Shown here: in pieces, positions 35,490 through 44,426 of the stretch
How positions within the stretch are numbered: position 1 is the first letter of the stretch
How the letters are laid out: each line of letters begins with the position of its first letter
DNA from: Cetobacterium somerae ATCC BAA-474
Lineage (GTDB): Bacteria > Fusobacteriota > Fusobacteriia > Fusobacteriales > Fusobacteriaceae
NCBI RefSeq assembly: GCF_000479045.1
Contig: NZ_KI518200.1
Span: 1 to 64,000 of the forward strand
Reading direction: 5' to 3'
Length of the DNA stretch: 64,000 bases
Position numbers and translations under genes: made by a program
The notes under the pieces: model-generated
What the model saw: the letters and a program-made list of their open reading frames with translations, nothing else
What the model was told of the DNA's origin: nothing
Database searches by the model: none

Positions 35490-35499
35490 TTTTTCCCCT

Positions 35500-36723
35500 T
35501 TATATGTTCCCTAAAATTGTTTTAGATATATACTTTTCATCAAATATTTTTTTAGCAACTCTTTTAATATCATTTAAGTTTACATCTTCAATCTCTTTTA
35601 TTACAGTTTCAATATCTCTTACATAACCATAAACTAAATATGATCCTGCCATTCTTGTCATTTTACCTTTGCTACTCTCTAAACCAAAAGTTACCATACT
35701 TAAGAATTGATTTTTTGCTCTTTGAAGCTCTTTTTCAGTAATCCCATTCTCTTTTAATTCTTTTAATTCTTCCTCTATTAAAGAGATTACTTCTTTATAA
35801 TCTTCATGCGTAGTTCCTGCGTATACAGTGAATAATCCACCTTCATCAAAATTAGATGTATAAGAATAAACTGAATATGCTAATCCTCTTTCTTCCCTAA
35901 TTTTTTGAAAAAGTCTAGAACTCATATTTCCACCTAAAACATTTGATATTACAGATGCTTCAACTCTGTCTTTATCAGTGCTTGATGTTCCTAAAGTATT
36001 TATACACAAATGAACTTGGTTTGTTTCTTGAACTATTATCTTTTCTCCTGAATTTATAACCATGTCTCCATTATAAACTCTTTTTGTACTTCTATCTTTT
36101 AACTGTCCAATACCTTCATTTAATTGTTTAAATATTTTTTCCTCTTCAATATTTCCTGCTGCTGCAACAACTATATTTTCAGGTTTATACATATCATAGA
36201 AATATTTTAATATTTTTTCTCTGTCTATTCCTTTTAAACTTTCTATTGTTCCAGCTACTTTTTGGCTTTGTGCACCAGTTATAGCAAATCCAAGATTTTC
36301 TTCATGTACAACTTCCTCTGGGATATCTTCATACATTCTTATCTCTTCTATTATTACATTTCTTTCTTTTTCAATATTTTCATCTGTAAATGTAGAATTT
36401 AAAAACATATCATTTAAAATATCGATTCCAATTTCTAATGTATTTGAAGTCATTTGAATATAGTATGCTGTTTTTTCAACACTTGTATACGCATTTATCA
36501 TTCCGCCTTGATCATCAATCTCTTCTGATATCTCTTTTGCAGAACGATTAGTTGTTCCTTTAAATAATAAATGCTCTATAAAATGAGAGATTCCTTCTTC
36601 GCCAGGCAACTCATTTTTTACACCAGCTCTTACAAAAAAACCTAAGCTAGCTGTATTTATACTTTTTATATCTTCCATTAATAACGTTATACCATTATCT
36701 AACCTCTTAGTAGTTATGCTCAT
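35500..36723 (-). CDS. M16-family zinc protease
   Basis: 407 aa. The inverted zinc motif HxxEH is present as HFIEHLLFKGT, with the third ligand Glu about 75 residues later (NVIIEEIRMYEDIPEE). NAYTSVEKTAYYI and a second, inactive-type domain with SRLFQKIREERGLAYSVYSY follow. This matches the processing-peptidase/PqqL-like M16B group, usually cytosolic in Gram-positive-like relatives; no signal peptide is seen. ATG at 36723 is chosen (GGAGG four bases upstream); the frame stays open 24 codons back into lptG without a ribosome site. Confidence 0.92.
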   Translation of the reverse strand: MSITTKRLDNGITLLMEDIKSINTASLGFFVRAGVKNELPGEEGISHFIEHLLFKGTTNRSAKEISEEIDDQGGMINAYTSVEKTAYYIQMTSNTLEIGIDILNDMFLNSTFTDENIEKERNVIIEEIRMYEDIPEEVVHEENLGFAITGAQSQKVAGTIESLKGIDREKILKYFYDMYKPENIVVAAAGNIEEEKIFKQLNEGIGQLKDRSTKRVYNGDMVINSGEKIIVQETNQVHLCINTLGTSSTDKDRVEASVISNVLGGNMSSRLFQKIREERGLAYSVYSYTSNFDEGGLFTVYAGTTHEDYKEVISLIEEELKELKENGITEKELQRAKNQFLSMVTFGLESSKGKMTRMAGSYLVYGYVRDIETVIKEIEDVNLNDIKRVAKKIFDEKYISKTILGNI

Positions 36724-36731
36724 TTTCCTCC

Positions 36732-37811
36732 TTAATATTCTGCTTCCTTCATAAAGTAAATTCCTAAACATAAAAATATCACATTTGGGATCCAACCGCT
36801 TATAAATGGATTTAATAATCCATTAACACTTAAAGCTTCAAAAGATGCTTGCACTATATAGTATGAATATCCTAATCCAACACTTAAAGCAATACTTATT
36901 GCTGAAGCTCCTCTTACATATCTACTTCCTAAAGCTAATCCTAAAAATGATACTATAAAGCTTGCAAAAGGAAAAGAATATCTTTTTCCTAAAACAGACA
37001 GTGGTTCTTTTATATCTCCACCTGTTATCCTAATATCTCTAATTGATTTTGCTATTTCAGCATTTGTCAATTCATCTGGATCTCCTTGAATTGTTATAAA
37101 ATCTGATGGTCCTTTATCCAAAGTTTCATTAGAGTATACTTTATAACTTTTTTGAGTTTTATTAACAAAGTTATTTACAACAGCATCTTTCAGTACCCAT
37201 TGGTTTTTATTTAAATCAAACTCACCACTTTTTGCTGTTATTATTTCTTCTATTTTTTCAAAATCTTTATTTAATTTTATTATCTCTAAAAGAGTTCCTG
37301 TATTTCCTATTCTATCTACTTGTTTTATATAATAAACAAGATTATCTTCTGTTCTTAAAAATGCATTATTTTTAGTTGTTGGTAATACTCTTTCTGATAT
37401 TTTCCTTCCAGCTCTTAAGGCTCTACTTTTTGCTAAAGCCATTGGATGAATACGATTCATTACTTGGAATACTATCAAAGATATTAAAAATGATATTATT
37501 ATAGGATATCTTACTATTCTTCTAAAACTTATTCCTGAAGTTTTCAAAGATATAATTTCTAAATTTGAAGCCATTCTATTGATACACATTAACGAACCTA
37601 AAAGTACTGCTAGAGGAGTCACCTCTATAAATATTTTAGGTAATAAATATAATATATATGTTGCCGATTCTGAAACACTCATTCTTCCAGCTGTTATATA
37701 TCTTATTATTTTAAAAAGTTGACTTAATATAAAAATATTTATAAACGCAATTAAACTTAATAAAAATGATTTTATGAAGTTCTTACTTATATAGATATCT
37801 AATTTTTTCAT
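36732..37811 (-). CDS. lptG: LPS export permease LptG
   Basis: 359-aa YjgP/YjgQ-family protein: three N-terminal transmembrane helices, a periplasmic jellyroll domain (about 130-255), three C-terminal helices. LLPKIFIEVTPLAVLLGSLM and LEIISLKTSGISFRRI are family signatures. It works with LptF and the ATPase LptB (47069-47794) to pull LPS out of the inner membrane. It overlaps lptF by four bases (ATGA). The paralogue with the later position and the GASAISIALSVGLGY end is taken as LptG; F/G assignment is tentative. Confidence 0.9.
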   Translation of the reverse strand: MKKLDIYISKNFIKSFLLSLIAFINIFILSQLFKIIRYITAGRMSVSESATYILYLLPKIFIEVTPLAVLLGSLMCINRMASNLEIISLKTSGISFRRIVRYPIIISFLISLIVFQVMNRIHPMALAKSRALRAGRKISERVLPTTKNNAFLRTEDNLVYYIKQVDRIGNTGTLLEIIKLNKDFEKIEEIITAKSGEFDLNKNQWVLKDAVVNNFVNKTQKSYKVYSNETLDKGPSDFITIQGDPDELTNAEIAKSIRDIRITGGDIKEPLSVLGKRYSFPFASFIVSFLGLALGSRYVRGASAISIALSVGLGYSYYIVQASFEALSVNGLLNPFISGWIPNVIFLCLGIYFMKEAEY

Positions 37812-38887
37812 TTAGCACCACCTGCTTTTCTTTTATATAGTAGAGCTGTTCCACCAACTAATAATAAATTTGGTAGCCAAACTCCCATATATGGTGATAC
37901 TACACCTTTATTTGCCATTACCATTCCTACATTAAGAAATACAATATAGGTAAATATAACTCCTAAACTTACTCCGAAACTAGCTCCTTTTCCACTTCTA
38001 TGATGGCCAATTGATAAAAGAACTCCTAAAATAGCTAATACAACAGTTGACAATGGAATTGCTATCTTTCTATTAATCTCAACTAAATATGGAATTTTTT
38101 CTTGATATGTTTTTCCTTTTAAATTTTTTAAAAGAGTTGTTATTCCCATAGCTTCAATATCTTTTACTTCTATATTAACCTCTTGAAAATATGAACTTAA
38201 AGGTATTTTCTTCTGCTTAAATTCTCCCTCTAATTTTATTGTTCCATCTGGATTGAAAGTATAAAACTTAGAATCTTCTAATACCATATTTACATTTTTC
38301 CAGTACGCTTTATCTCCTAATAAAATTGTAGGAAAATTATTTTTATCTTCTTTTTGGAAAATCAAAACATTTTCAGCTTCATTAGTTTTTCTGTCAATCT
38401 TTTCAATGTATAAGCTATATTCATCGACTTCATCAATTAATATTCTCTCTTTTAGTTGAAATACTGGATTTTCATATGCTATTTTCATTGTTATTTCTTC
38501 TAATTTACTAAAAGATCTAGGAATAATACTTTCTTGTAGGAAAAATATAAAAACAGTTATTATTGAAGCCAATATTACTATTGGCTTCAATATATCTTTT
38601 AAGGACATTCCTATAGAACTCATTGCTGTAGCTTCACTTGTTCTTGTAAATTTAGAAAAAGTTATCATAACTCCTAAAAATACACCCATTGGTATTGTTT
38701 GTGATAAAATTGGAGGTAGATAAAATGACAATATTCTTAATACATCAATTAATGAGATTCCTTTTACAATTATATTTTCCATAAGAGACACAATAATCTC
38801 TATTAAGAAAATAAATGTAAATAGTGATACTCCAAATATTATTGGCATCTTCACATCTTCCAATATATATTTTTCAATTATTTTCAT
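37808..38887 (-). CDS. lptF: LPS export permease LptF
   Basis: 359 aa, the second YjgP/YjgQ-type permease, with the same layout of three helices, periplasmic beta domain and three helices. LPPILSQTIPMGVFLGVMIT and EATAMSSIGMSLKDILKPIV are the equivalents of the LptG motifs. Adjacent lptF-lptG is the usual arrangement. The ribosome site is AGGAGAG. Together with LptB and the OstA-type protein of this operon it forms a nearly complete Lpt inner-membrane complex; LptD and LptE are not in the window. Confidence 0.9.
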   Translation of the reverse strand: MKIIEKYILEDVKMPIIFGVSLFTFIFLIEIIVSLMENIIVKGISLIDVLRILSFYLPPILSQTIPMGVFLGVMITFSKFTRTSEATAMSSIGMSLKDILKPIVILASIITVFIFFLQESIIPRSFSKLEEITMKIAYENPVFQLKERILIDEVDEYSLYIEKIDRKTNEAENVLIFQKEDKNNFPTILLGDKAYWKNVNMVLEDSKFYTFNPDGTIKLEGEFKQKKIPLSSYFQEVNIEVKDIEAMGITTLLKNLKGKTYQEKIPYLVEINRKIAIPLSTVVLAILGVLLSIGHHRSGKGASFGVSLGVIFTYIVFLNVGMVMANKGVVSPYMGVWLPNLLLVGGTALLYKRKAGGAK

Positions 38888-38896
38888 TTTTCTCTC

Positions 38897-39430
38897 CTAA
38901 AACATTTTATTAAAGTACTTTTCAACTAGTTCTTTTCCTTTTATATAGTTTAATTCTGATTTTAATTCTTTTGGTAAATATTCCTCAATATAATGAGATT
39001 TCTCTAAAAATACTGCATTAGTCTTACTGTCAATTCCATACTTTTTTAAAACTGTATATTTTTGAGCAGCAAAATTAAAAATAAATAAAATTATTAATGA
39101 AATTATAAGTCCTTTTACTAATCCAAAAGCTCCACCTAATCCTCTAGATAAGAACCCTTTATTTTGATTTTTTAAAATAATTCCTATAAAAAACATTAAA
39201 ATAGCAATAGCAAAGTATGAAGCTATAAATACACCTATATACGTCAATAAGTAGTTACTTTCATTGTTATTCATAGCTAATTTCTCTATTACAATTGGAG
39301 TAAATTTTTGAGCTATAATAAAATCAATGAAAATTCCAAAGATTGAGAAGAATTGTAGTAAAAATCCATCTTTTAATCCTTCAATCACTGCAAATATAAG
39401 TATTACTGCTATTAAAATATCTAAGTACAT
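38897..39430 (-). CDS. CvpA-family membrane protein
   Basis: 177 aa with four predicted transmembrane segments (about 3-20, 27-45, 64-86, 100-122). The opening LDILIAVILIFAVIEGLKDG and the GLGGAFGLVKGLI segment are typical of the CvpA family, named for colicin V production and linked to envelope stress in other bacteria. The biochemical role is unknown. It lies between the rRNA methyltransferase and lptF genes with short gaps (17 and 9 bases). Confidence 0.85.
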   Translation of the reverse strand: MYLDILIAVILIFAVIEGLKDGFLLQFFSIFGIFIDFIIAQKFTPIVIEKLAMNNNESNYLLTYIGVFIASYFAIAILMFFIGIILKNQNKGFLSRGLGGAFGLVKGLIISLIILFIFNFAAQKYTVLKKYGIDSKTNAVFLEKSHYIEEYLPKELKSELNYIKGKELVEKYFNKMF

Positions 39431-39447
39431 AATTATTCCCCCTTAAA

Positions 39448-40632
39448 TTAATTATTTACTACTCTAACCCATAAAGCTTTTAAGTATAATGTTTCTGGAA
39501 CATGTAAAATCCATGGATGATCTTCTGGTTGATAATTTACTCCTATAACTTGTAATAATTTTCCATTCTTTGAAGCTGCCATTCTTGTTACTTCTATTAA
39601 ATCTTGAAGACTCATATGATAAGCACAAGTTATTATTCCTACTATTCCACCATCTTCAATTAACTTGAAACTTTCATCACATAAACTGAAGAACATATCT
39701 CTTCCTCTATGAATATCAATCTTCTTCTTTATTAATGATGGTGGATCTAATGTTATTACATCAAACTTTTCTCCTCTATTAGCTAAGATTTTTAACATTA
39801 AAAATGCATCTCCCTCAGCTGTTTCAAAATCATTTGTAAACTCATTTAATTCATAGTTTTCTTTACACAGCTCTAATGCGTGAGGTTCTTTATCAATTGC
39901 TATAACTTTTTTACATCCTTCTTTTAATGCTGCAACTGAAAACCCACCACTACTAGAGAATACATCTAGAAATCTTGTATTTTCATTTAAAAATGGTCTT
40001 ATAAACTTTCTAGAGTCTCTTTGATCTAGGAAAAATCCTGTTTTTTGACCATCTATAATATCTACGTAATATTTTAATCCATTATCTTCCATTACGATTC
40101 TTTCTGGAATCTCACCATATATTATTCCAGTTTGTTGCTCTACACCTTCATGAGTTCTATTTTCAACATCACTTCTTTCATATATTCCTTTTGGTTTCAT
40201 AACTTTTTTTATAGCATTTATTATTTCTTGTCTAAAAGCTACTTCTAATCCTGAATTTCTAAATTGTACAGATACATATTTATCAAATTTATCAATTATT
40301 AATCCTGGTATTCCATCTGCTTCAGAATAAAAAGCTCTAACACAATTAGTTTCTGCTAAAAGATGTTTTCTCTTTTCATAAGCTCTTTTTATTTTTTCTA
40401 AAATTAATGTTTTATCAACTGCTATATCCTTTGTTGTTAAAACTCTAACAAACGCATTTGTTGCCTCTGCTACATATCCTTTTGCCACAAGCTCTCCATC
40501 CGTTATACAAACCTCAACTATATCTCCATTAGAAACATTTCCTAAAATATCCTGTATCTCATCTTTAAATACATTTGGATAAAAATTCCTAATTTTCTTT
40601 TCTTTTCCTGATTCTAATATTACTTTTGCCAT
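39448..40632 (-). CDS. RlmI-like rRNA cytosine-C5 methyltransferase
   Basis: 394 aa. An N-terminal PUA-like RNA-binding domain (about 1-75) precedes a central EEHEE-type region and a class I SAM-dependent methyltransferase domain: DVFSSSGGFSVAALKEG (SAM loop), VIAIDKEPHALELC, and LDPPSLIKKK as the catalytic DPP motif. In E. coli RlmI modifies 23S rRNA at m5C1962; the target here is inferred. 11 bases downstream of alr. Confidence 0.9.
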   Translation of the reverse strand: MAKVILESGKEKKIRNFYPNVFKDEIQDILGNVSNGDIVEVCITDGELVAKGYVAEATNAFVRVLTTKDIAVDKTLILEKIKRAYEKRKHLLAETNCVRAFYSEADGIPGLIIDKFDKYVSVQFRNSGLEVAFRQEIINAIKKVMKPKGIYERSDVENRTHEGVEQQTGIIYGEIPERIVMEDNGLKYYVDIIDGQKTGFFLDQRDSRKFIRPFLNENTRFLDVFSSSGGFSVAALKEGCKKVIAIDKEPHALELCKENYELNEFTNDFETAEGDAFLMLKILANRGEKFDVITLDPPSLIKKKIDIHRGRDMFFSLCDESFKLIEDGGIVGIITCAYHMSLQDLIEVTRMAASKNGKLLQVIGVNYQPEDHPWILHVPETLYLKALWVRVVNN

Positions 40633-40643
40633 TAAACTCTCCT

Positions 40644-41753
40644 TTATAATTTTCCTATTAGGCTATTCACTAAGTAAGGCTTTCCATGTTTCAAATAAAC
40701 TCTACTAACCCTTCTACTTAGTCCAGTAAATAACTCGTAAATAGAAGATCCAACCATTATTGATTTGTCAAAAATGTCCTCTCCCATTACAGTTACTTCA
40801 TCTCCTGCTTTTACTCTACCTTTTAGCTCATCTGGTATTCTTACCATAAGCATATCCATACAAACCTTACCTACTATTTTACAAGGAACTCCATGAATTT
40901 CAATTGTTCCCTTATTTGAAAGCTCTCTTCTGAAACCATCTGCATATCCAACTGTTATTGTTGCAATTAAATCATTTTTATATCCTTTACCTACTCTTCC
41001 ATAAGATATATCTATATCCTCTTTTAGTTCTTTTAAAAAAAGTATTCTACTTTTTAAAGTAAAAACTCTTTTTAAATTTTCTATAACTCCCTCTCCATAA
41101 ACACCATACATAATTATTCCAGCTCTAACTAAATTACTTTGAGGAATTTCAGAAAACTTTAATATCCCTCCACTATTAAGAATATGGATATATTTTATCT
41201 CTTCTAACTTTTCAAAATCTCTAAATTTTTCTAACTGCTTTTTTGTATAGCTTATTGATTCTTCATCTGATTCATCTGATACTGATAAATGTGAATAAAC
41301 TCCAACTACTTCTATATTTTTTTCCTTACATATGTCTATAGCTGCTTTTCCTTCCTCTACTGTAAATCCAACTCTACCCATTCCTGTATCTACTTTTATA
41401 TGTACTTTTAACGAAAGTCCCTTTTCATTAATATATTTTATTTGAGAAAGATCAGTCAAAGTAACTTGTAGATTTTTTTTCTCTGCTTCTTCTAACTCTT
41501 CGTTAAAAATTCCTGCTAAGATTAAAATCTCATCATCAATGTCGTTATTCCTTAGTTCTATCCCTTCTTCTAGAGATGAAACTCCAAATATTTTTACCCC
41601 CATTTTTGAAAGTTCTTTTGCTATTGTGACTGCTCCCATTCCATAGGCATCTGCTTTTATAATGGCCATTATGTCTCTGTCATGAGATAGTTCTTTTATT
41701 TTTTTTATATTATATTCTAAGTTATCTAGATCTATCTCTGCCCACGTTCTCAT
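40644..41753 (-). CDS. alr: Alanine racemase
   Basis: PLP enzyme supplying D-alanine for peptidoglycan. 369 aa. The PLP lysine is in MAIIKADAYGMGA; RAGIIMYGVYGEG is the substrate-side motif and the C-terminal domain has the catalytic Tyr region ATITVGYADGFRR. ATG at 41753 is chosen because GGAGG lies six bases upstream. A hairpin lies in the 57-base gap after secF, the largest gap in the long operon. Confidence 0.96.
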   Translation of the reverse strand: MRTWAEIDLDNLEYNIKKIKELSHDRDIMAIIKADAYGMGAVTIAKELSKMGVKIFGVSSLEEGIELRNNDIDDEILILAGIFNEELEEAEKKNLQVTLTDLSQIKYINEKGLSLKVHIKVDTGMGRVGFTVEEGKAAIDICKEKNIEVVGVYSHLSVSDESDEESISYTKKQLEKFRDFEKLEEIKYIHILNSGGILKFSEIPQSNLVRAGIIMYGVYGEGVIENLKRVFTLKSRILFLKELKEDIDISYGRVGKGYKNDLIATITVGYADGFRRELSNKGTIEIHGVPCKIVGKVCMDMLMVRIPDELKGRVKAGDEVTVMGEDIFDKSIMVGSSIYELFTGLSRRVSRVYLKHGKPYLVNSLIGKL

Positions 41754-41782
41754 TTTTTCCTCCAACTCTTATTAAGTAGATT

Positions 41783-41805
41783 AAGCCACCTTTTTCAGGT
41801 GGCTT
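41783..41805. terminator. Hairpin between secF and alr
   Basis: Eight-bp GC-rich stem (41783-41790, 41798-41805) with a seven-base loop. On the plus strand it ends in six T residues; on the minus strand, the direction of transcription, the tail is the weak UUAAUCUACUU. It may attenuate rather than end transcription, or act as an mRNA stabiliser. Confidence 0.55.
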
Positions 41806-41810
41806 TTTTG

Positions 41811-42749
41811 TTATACTACAATTTTTTCTTCAGGATGTGAATTATCATCATCGTCATCTTTTTTAGGTTCATACTTATCGTCTCTTTTCTTTTCAAAAAG
41901 ATACACTAAAGGTGTTGAAATATATATTGATGAGTAAGTTCCCACTCCAATTCCCACTAAAAGTGTTGTTGTAAATGTTCTTAAACTATCTCCACCAAAA
42001 ACTAATATTGCAACTAATGCTAATAATGTTGTAACTGAAGTATTAATTGATCTTACTAAAACTTGATTTAAACTTTTATTTAATACTTCTCCAAAAGTTA
42101 AATCTGATTTTTTTCTTAAACTCTCTCTGATTCTATCATATATTATGATTGTATCGTTAATAGAGTATCCTAATATTGTTAGAATAGCTGCTATAAACGG
42201 TGTATCAACCTCATACCCTAACAATGCTATAACTCCTAAAGCTGCAGTAACATCGTGTAATAATGTTAAAATTCCAGCTATTGCAAATTTAAATTCATAT
42301 CTCATTGTTATGTATAAAACTATTAATAATCCACCTATTGTAAGAGCATAGATTGCTGATGTTTTTAATTCTTCACCTATTGTTGCTCCTACTTTTTCAG
42401 CTCTTTCTAATTTATAATCTCCTAATGTTTGAAGATTTGTTAATAACTTCTCTGTTTCTTTATCACTCATTTCAGCAGTTCTAATAATAACATTATTATC
42501 TGCTTGAGAAACTTGGACTTTTCTTGCAGTTGACGAAAGTTGTGGAATCTCAACTGCTAACTCATCTAGCTCTTTATTTATATCTGTTAATGTTATATTA
42601 TTAGTATAATTTAGCTGAATTAAACTTCCACCTGTAAAATCTATTCCATAGTTCAACCCTTTTACTAAAAACATTCCTAGGAATATTATAAAAGATATTG
42701 TTGATAATGTTATCCATTTTTTACTGTGCTTTATTACCTCAATATACAT
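41811..42749 (-). CDS. secF: Protein translocase subunit SecF
   Basis: 312 aa inner-membrane protein with six transmembrane helices. The N-terminal GLNYGIDFTGGSLIQL, the central LHDVTAALGVIALLG and the GYSINDTIIIYDRIRES motif are characteristic. It forms the SecDF complex that uses proton motive force to pull exported proteins out of SecYEG. The C-terminus has an acidic Asp-run. Four bases follow the secD stop codon. Confidence 0.96.
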   Translation of the reverse strand: MYIEVIKHSKKWITLSTISFIIFLGMFLVKGLNYGIDFTGGSLIQLNYTNNITLTDINKELDELAVEIPQLSSTARKVQVSQADNNVIIRTAEMSDKETEKLLTNLQTLGDYKLERAEKVGATIGEELKTSAIYALTIGGLLIVLYITMRYEFKFAIAGILTLLHDVTAALGVIALLGYEVDTPFIAAILTILGYSINDTIIIYDRIRESLRKKSDLTFGEVLNKSLNQVLVRSINTSVTTLLALVAILVFGGDSLRTFTTTLLVGIGVGTYSSIYISTPLVYLFEKKRDDKYEPKKDDDDDNSHPEEKIVV

Positions 42750-42753
42750 TTAC

Positions 42754-43974
42754 TTACCCCCTTTTCACACCGAAGAACTCTGTTCTTTTTATTTTAAATA
42801 AATCCACTGTTGTTGTTAACAGAACCTTTGTTATGAAAATTGCTGTAAGCATTGACGCCACAGTTCCAATTGTTAAAGTTACTGCAAATCCTTTTACAGT
42901 TCCTGTTCCAAACATAAATAACACTAAAGCTGTTAATAATGTCGTAACGTTAGAATCTATAATCGAAGCTATTCCTTTACTAAATCCAAGCTTTATTGCA
43001 CCATTAATTGTGCTTCCTAATTTCAATTCATCTTTTATTCTTTCAAAGATGATTACATTGGCATCAACTGCCATACCTGCAGATAATATCATACCCGCTA
43101 TTCCTGGCAATGTTAATGTTGCATCAATAAAGTTCAGCATTGCAAACATTACAAGTCCAAAACTTAATAATGCTAAATCTGCTACAAATCCAGGTAGTCT
43201 ATACATAATTAACATAAATGTTGCAATTAATCCAACTGCTACCATAGCTGCAGTTTTACTCTGAGCTATTGATTCATCTCCTAAAGATGCTCCAACAATT
43301 CTCGTTTCAATTATTTCAGCTTTAACTGGTAATGCTCCTGCATTTAATAATGTTGCTGTTTTTTTAGCTTCATCTGGAGTGTAACTTCCTGTTATAACTC
43401 CATTTCCACTTGGAATTTCACTATTAATCGATGGTGCTGTTTGAACTTCTCCATCAAGTGTTATAGCTAATCTTTTTCCAATATTTTCTCTAGTTATTCT
43501 AGCAAACTCTTTTGCCCCCTCTATATTCATTTCAAATTGAATTTGAGGTCTTCCTAGATTATCGTATGAAACTTCTGCTTTTTTTAGTGCTCCACCTGTT
43601 AATAGTGTTTCACCTAAAGAACCGTCATCATTCATTATTTTAAACTCTAACAATGCTGTTTTTCCAATCATCTTTACTGCATCATCTGAGTTTGTAATTC
43701 CTGGTAATTCTATAATAACTCTATCCATTCCTGCTCTTTGTACAACTGATTCTGCTACTCCAAGACCATTTATTCTTCTGTCTAAAACTTCTATCAGCCT
43801 GTTCATAGCATCATCATCTAGCTCTGTACCATTTTCTGGTTGAGCTTGTAAAACTACATAAACCCCACCTTTTAAGTCTAGTCCTAGTTTTGTTGGTTTC
43901 ATAACTGCTAACCACCAAGAACACACTAGTATAACTAATACAAAAAATAATTTTGTCATCCCCTTAAAATTCAT
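42754..43974 (-). CDS. secD: Protein translocase subunit SecD
   Basis: 406 aa. The first transmembrane helix (about 7-24) is followed by GLDLKGGVYVVLQ and the periplasmic P1 domain, which is much shorter than the E. coli one (615 aa total there). Five further helices hold DANVIIFERIKDEL and the SNVTTLLTALVLFMFG segment. ATG at 43974 is chosen because GGAGG lies five bases upstream; an in-frame GTG exists four codons earlier. Coupled to secF downstream. Confidence 0.96.
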   Translation of the reverse strand: MNFKGMTKLFFVLVILVCSWWLAVMKPTKLGLDLKGGVYVVLQAQPENGTELDDDAMNRLIEVLDRRINGLGVAESVVQRAGMDRVIIELPGITNSDDAVKMIGKTALLEFKIMNDDGSLGETLLTGGALKKAEVSYDNLGRPQIQFEMNIEGAKEFARITRENIGKRLAITLDGEVQTAPSINSEIPSGNGVITGSYTPDEAKKTATLLNAGALPVKAEIIETRIVGASLGDESIAQSKTAAMVAVGLIATFMLIMYRLPGFVADLALLSFGLVMFAMLNFIDATLTLPGIAGMILSAGMAVDANVIIFERIKDELKLGSTINGAIKLGFSKGIASIIDSNVTTLLTALVLFMFGTGTVKGFAVTLTIGTVASMLTAIFITKVLLTTTVDLFKIKRTEFFGVKRG

Positions 43975-43990
43975 GCTAGCCTCCACTTAG

Positions 43991-44410
43991 TTATTTTTTC
44001 ATGTCTAAGAAAGTCTGTAGTATAATAGCTGCTGCTACCTTATCAACTACTTTTCTTTTTTCTTTGGCTCCCCTTAGATTTGTTTCGTTTAACATTCTAT
44101 CTGCTGAAACAGTGGAAAGTCTTTCGTCTATCTCAAAAAACTCTAATCCTTCAATAGACTTATTTAGTTTCTCCATAAATTCTCTTACTTTTTCTGCTTG
44201 ACGTTTTTCTGTTCCATCTAAACTTTTAGGTATTCCTATAACTATCGATTTAGTATTTTCTTGTCTACACAGCTCAGCAATTCTTTTTACAGCTTTAGTC
44301 TTTCTTCTATCAATTACTTCTAAGGGAGTGGCAACCATTCCCATTAAATCCGATTTTGCCACTCCTATTCTTACATCTCCTACATCTAAAGAAAGATATC
44401 TTTTATACAT
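43991..44410 (-). CDS. ruvX: RuvX/YqgF Holliday-junction resolvase-like nuclease
   Basis: 139 aa, full-length YqgF fold. LSLDVGDVRIGVAKSD carries the first catalytic Asp; VIGIPKSLDGTE and EIDERLSTVSADRM follow; the C-terminal VDKVAAAIILQTFLD has the last Asp. Known members process 16S rRNA ends or DNA junctions. Genes alaS-ruvX neighbour each other in many genomes, as here (16-base gap). Confidence 0.93.
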   Translation of the reverse strand: MYKRYLSLDVGDVRIGVAKSDLMGMVATPLEVIDRRKTKAVKRIAELCRQENTKSIVIGIPKSLDGTEKRQAEKVREFMEKLNKSIEGLEFFEIDERLSTVSADRMLNETNLRGAKEKRKVVDKVAAAIILQTFLDMKK

Positions 44411-44426
44411 AATTATCTTCCTCCAA

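Noticed and set aside
42698-43264. Plus-strand open frame opposite secD
   Set aside because: SecD motifs are plain on the other strand; the open frame is a by-product of codon bias in the secD helices.
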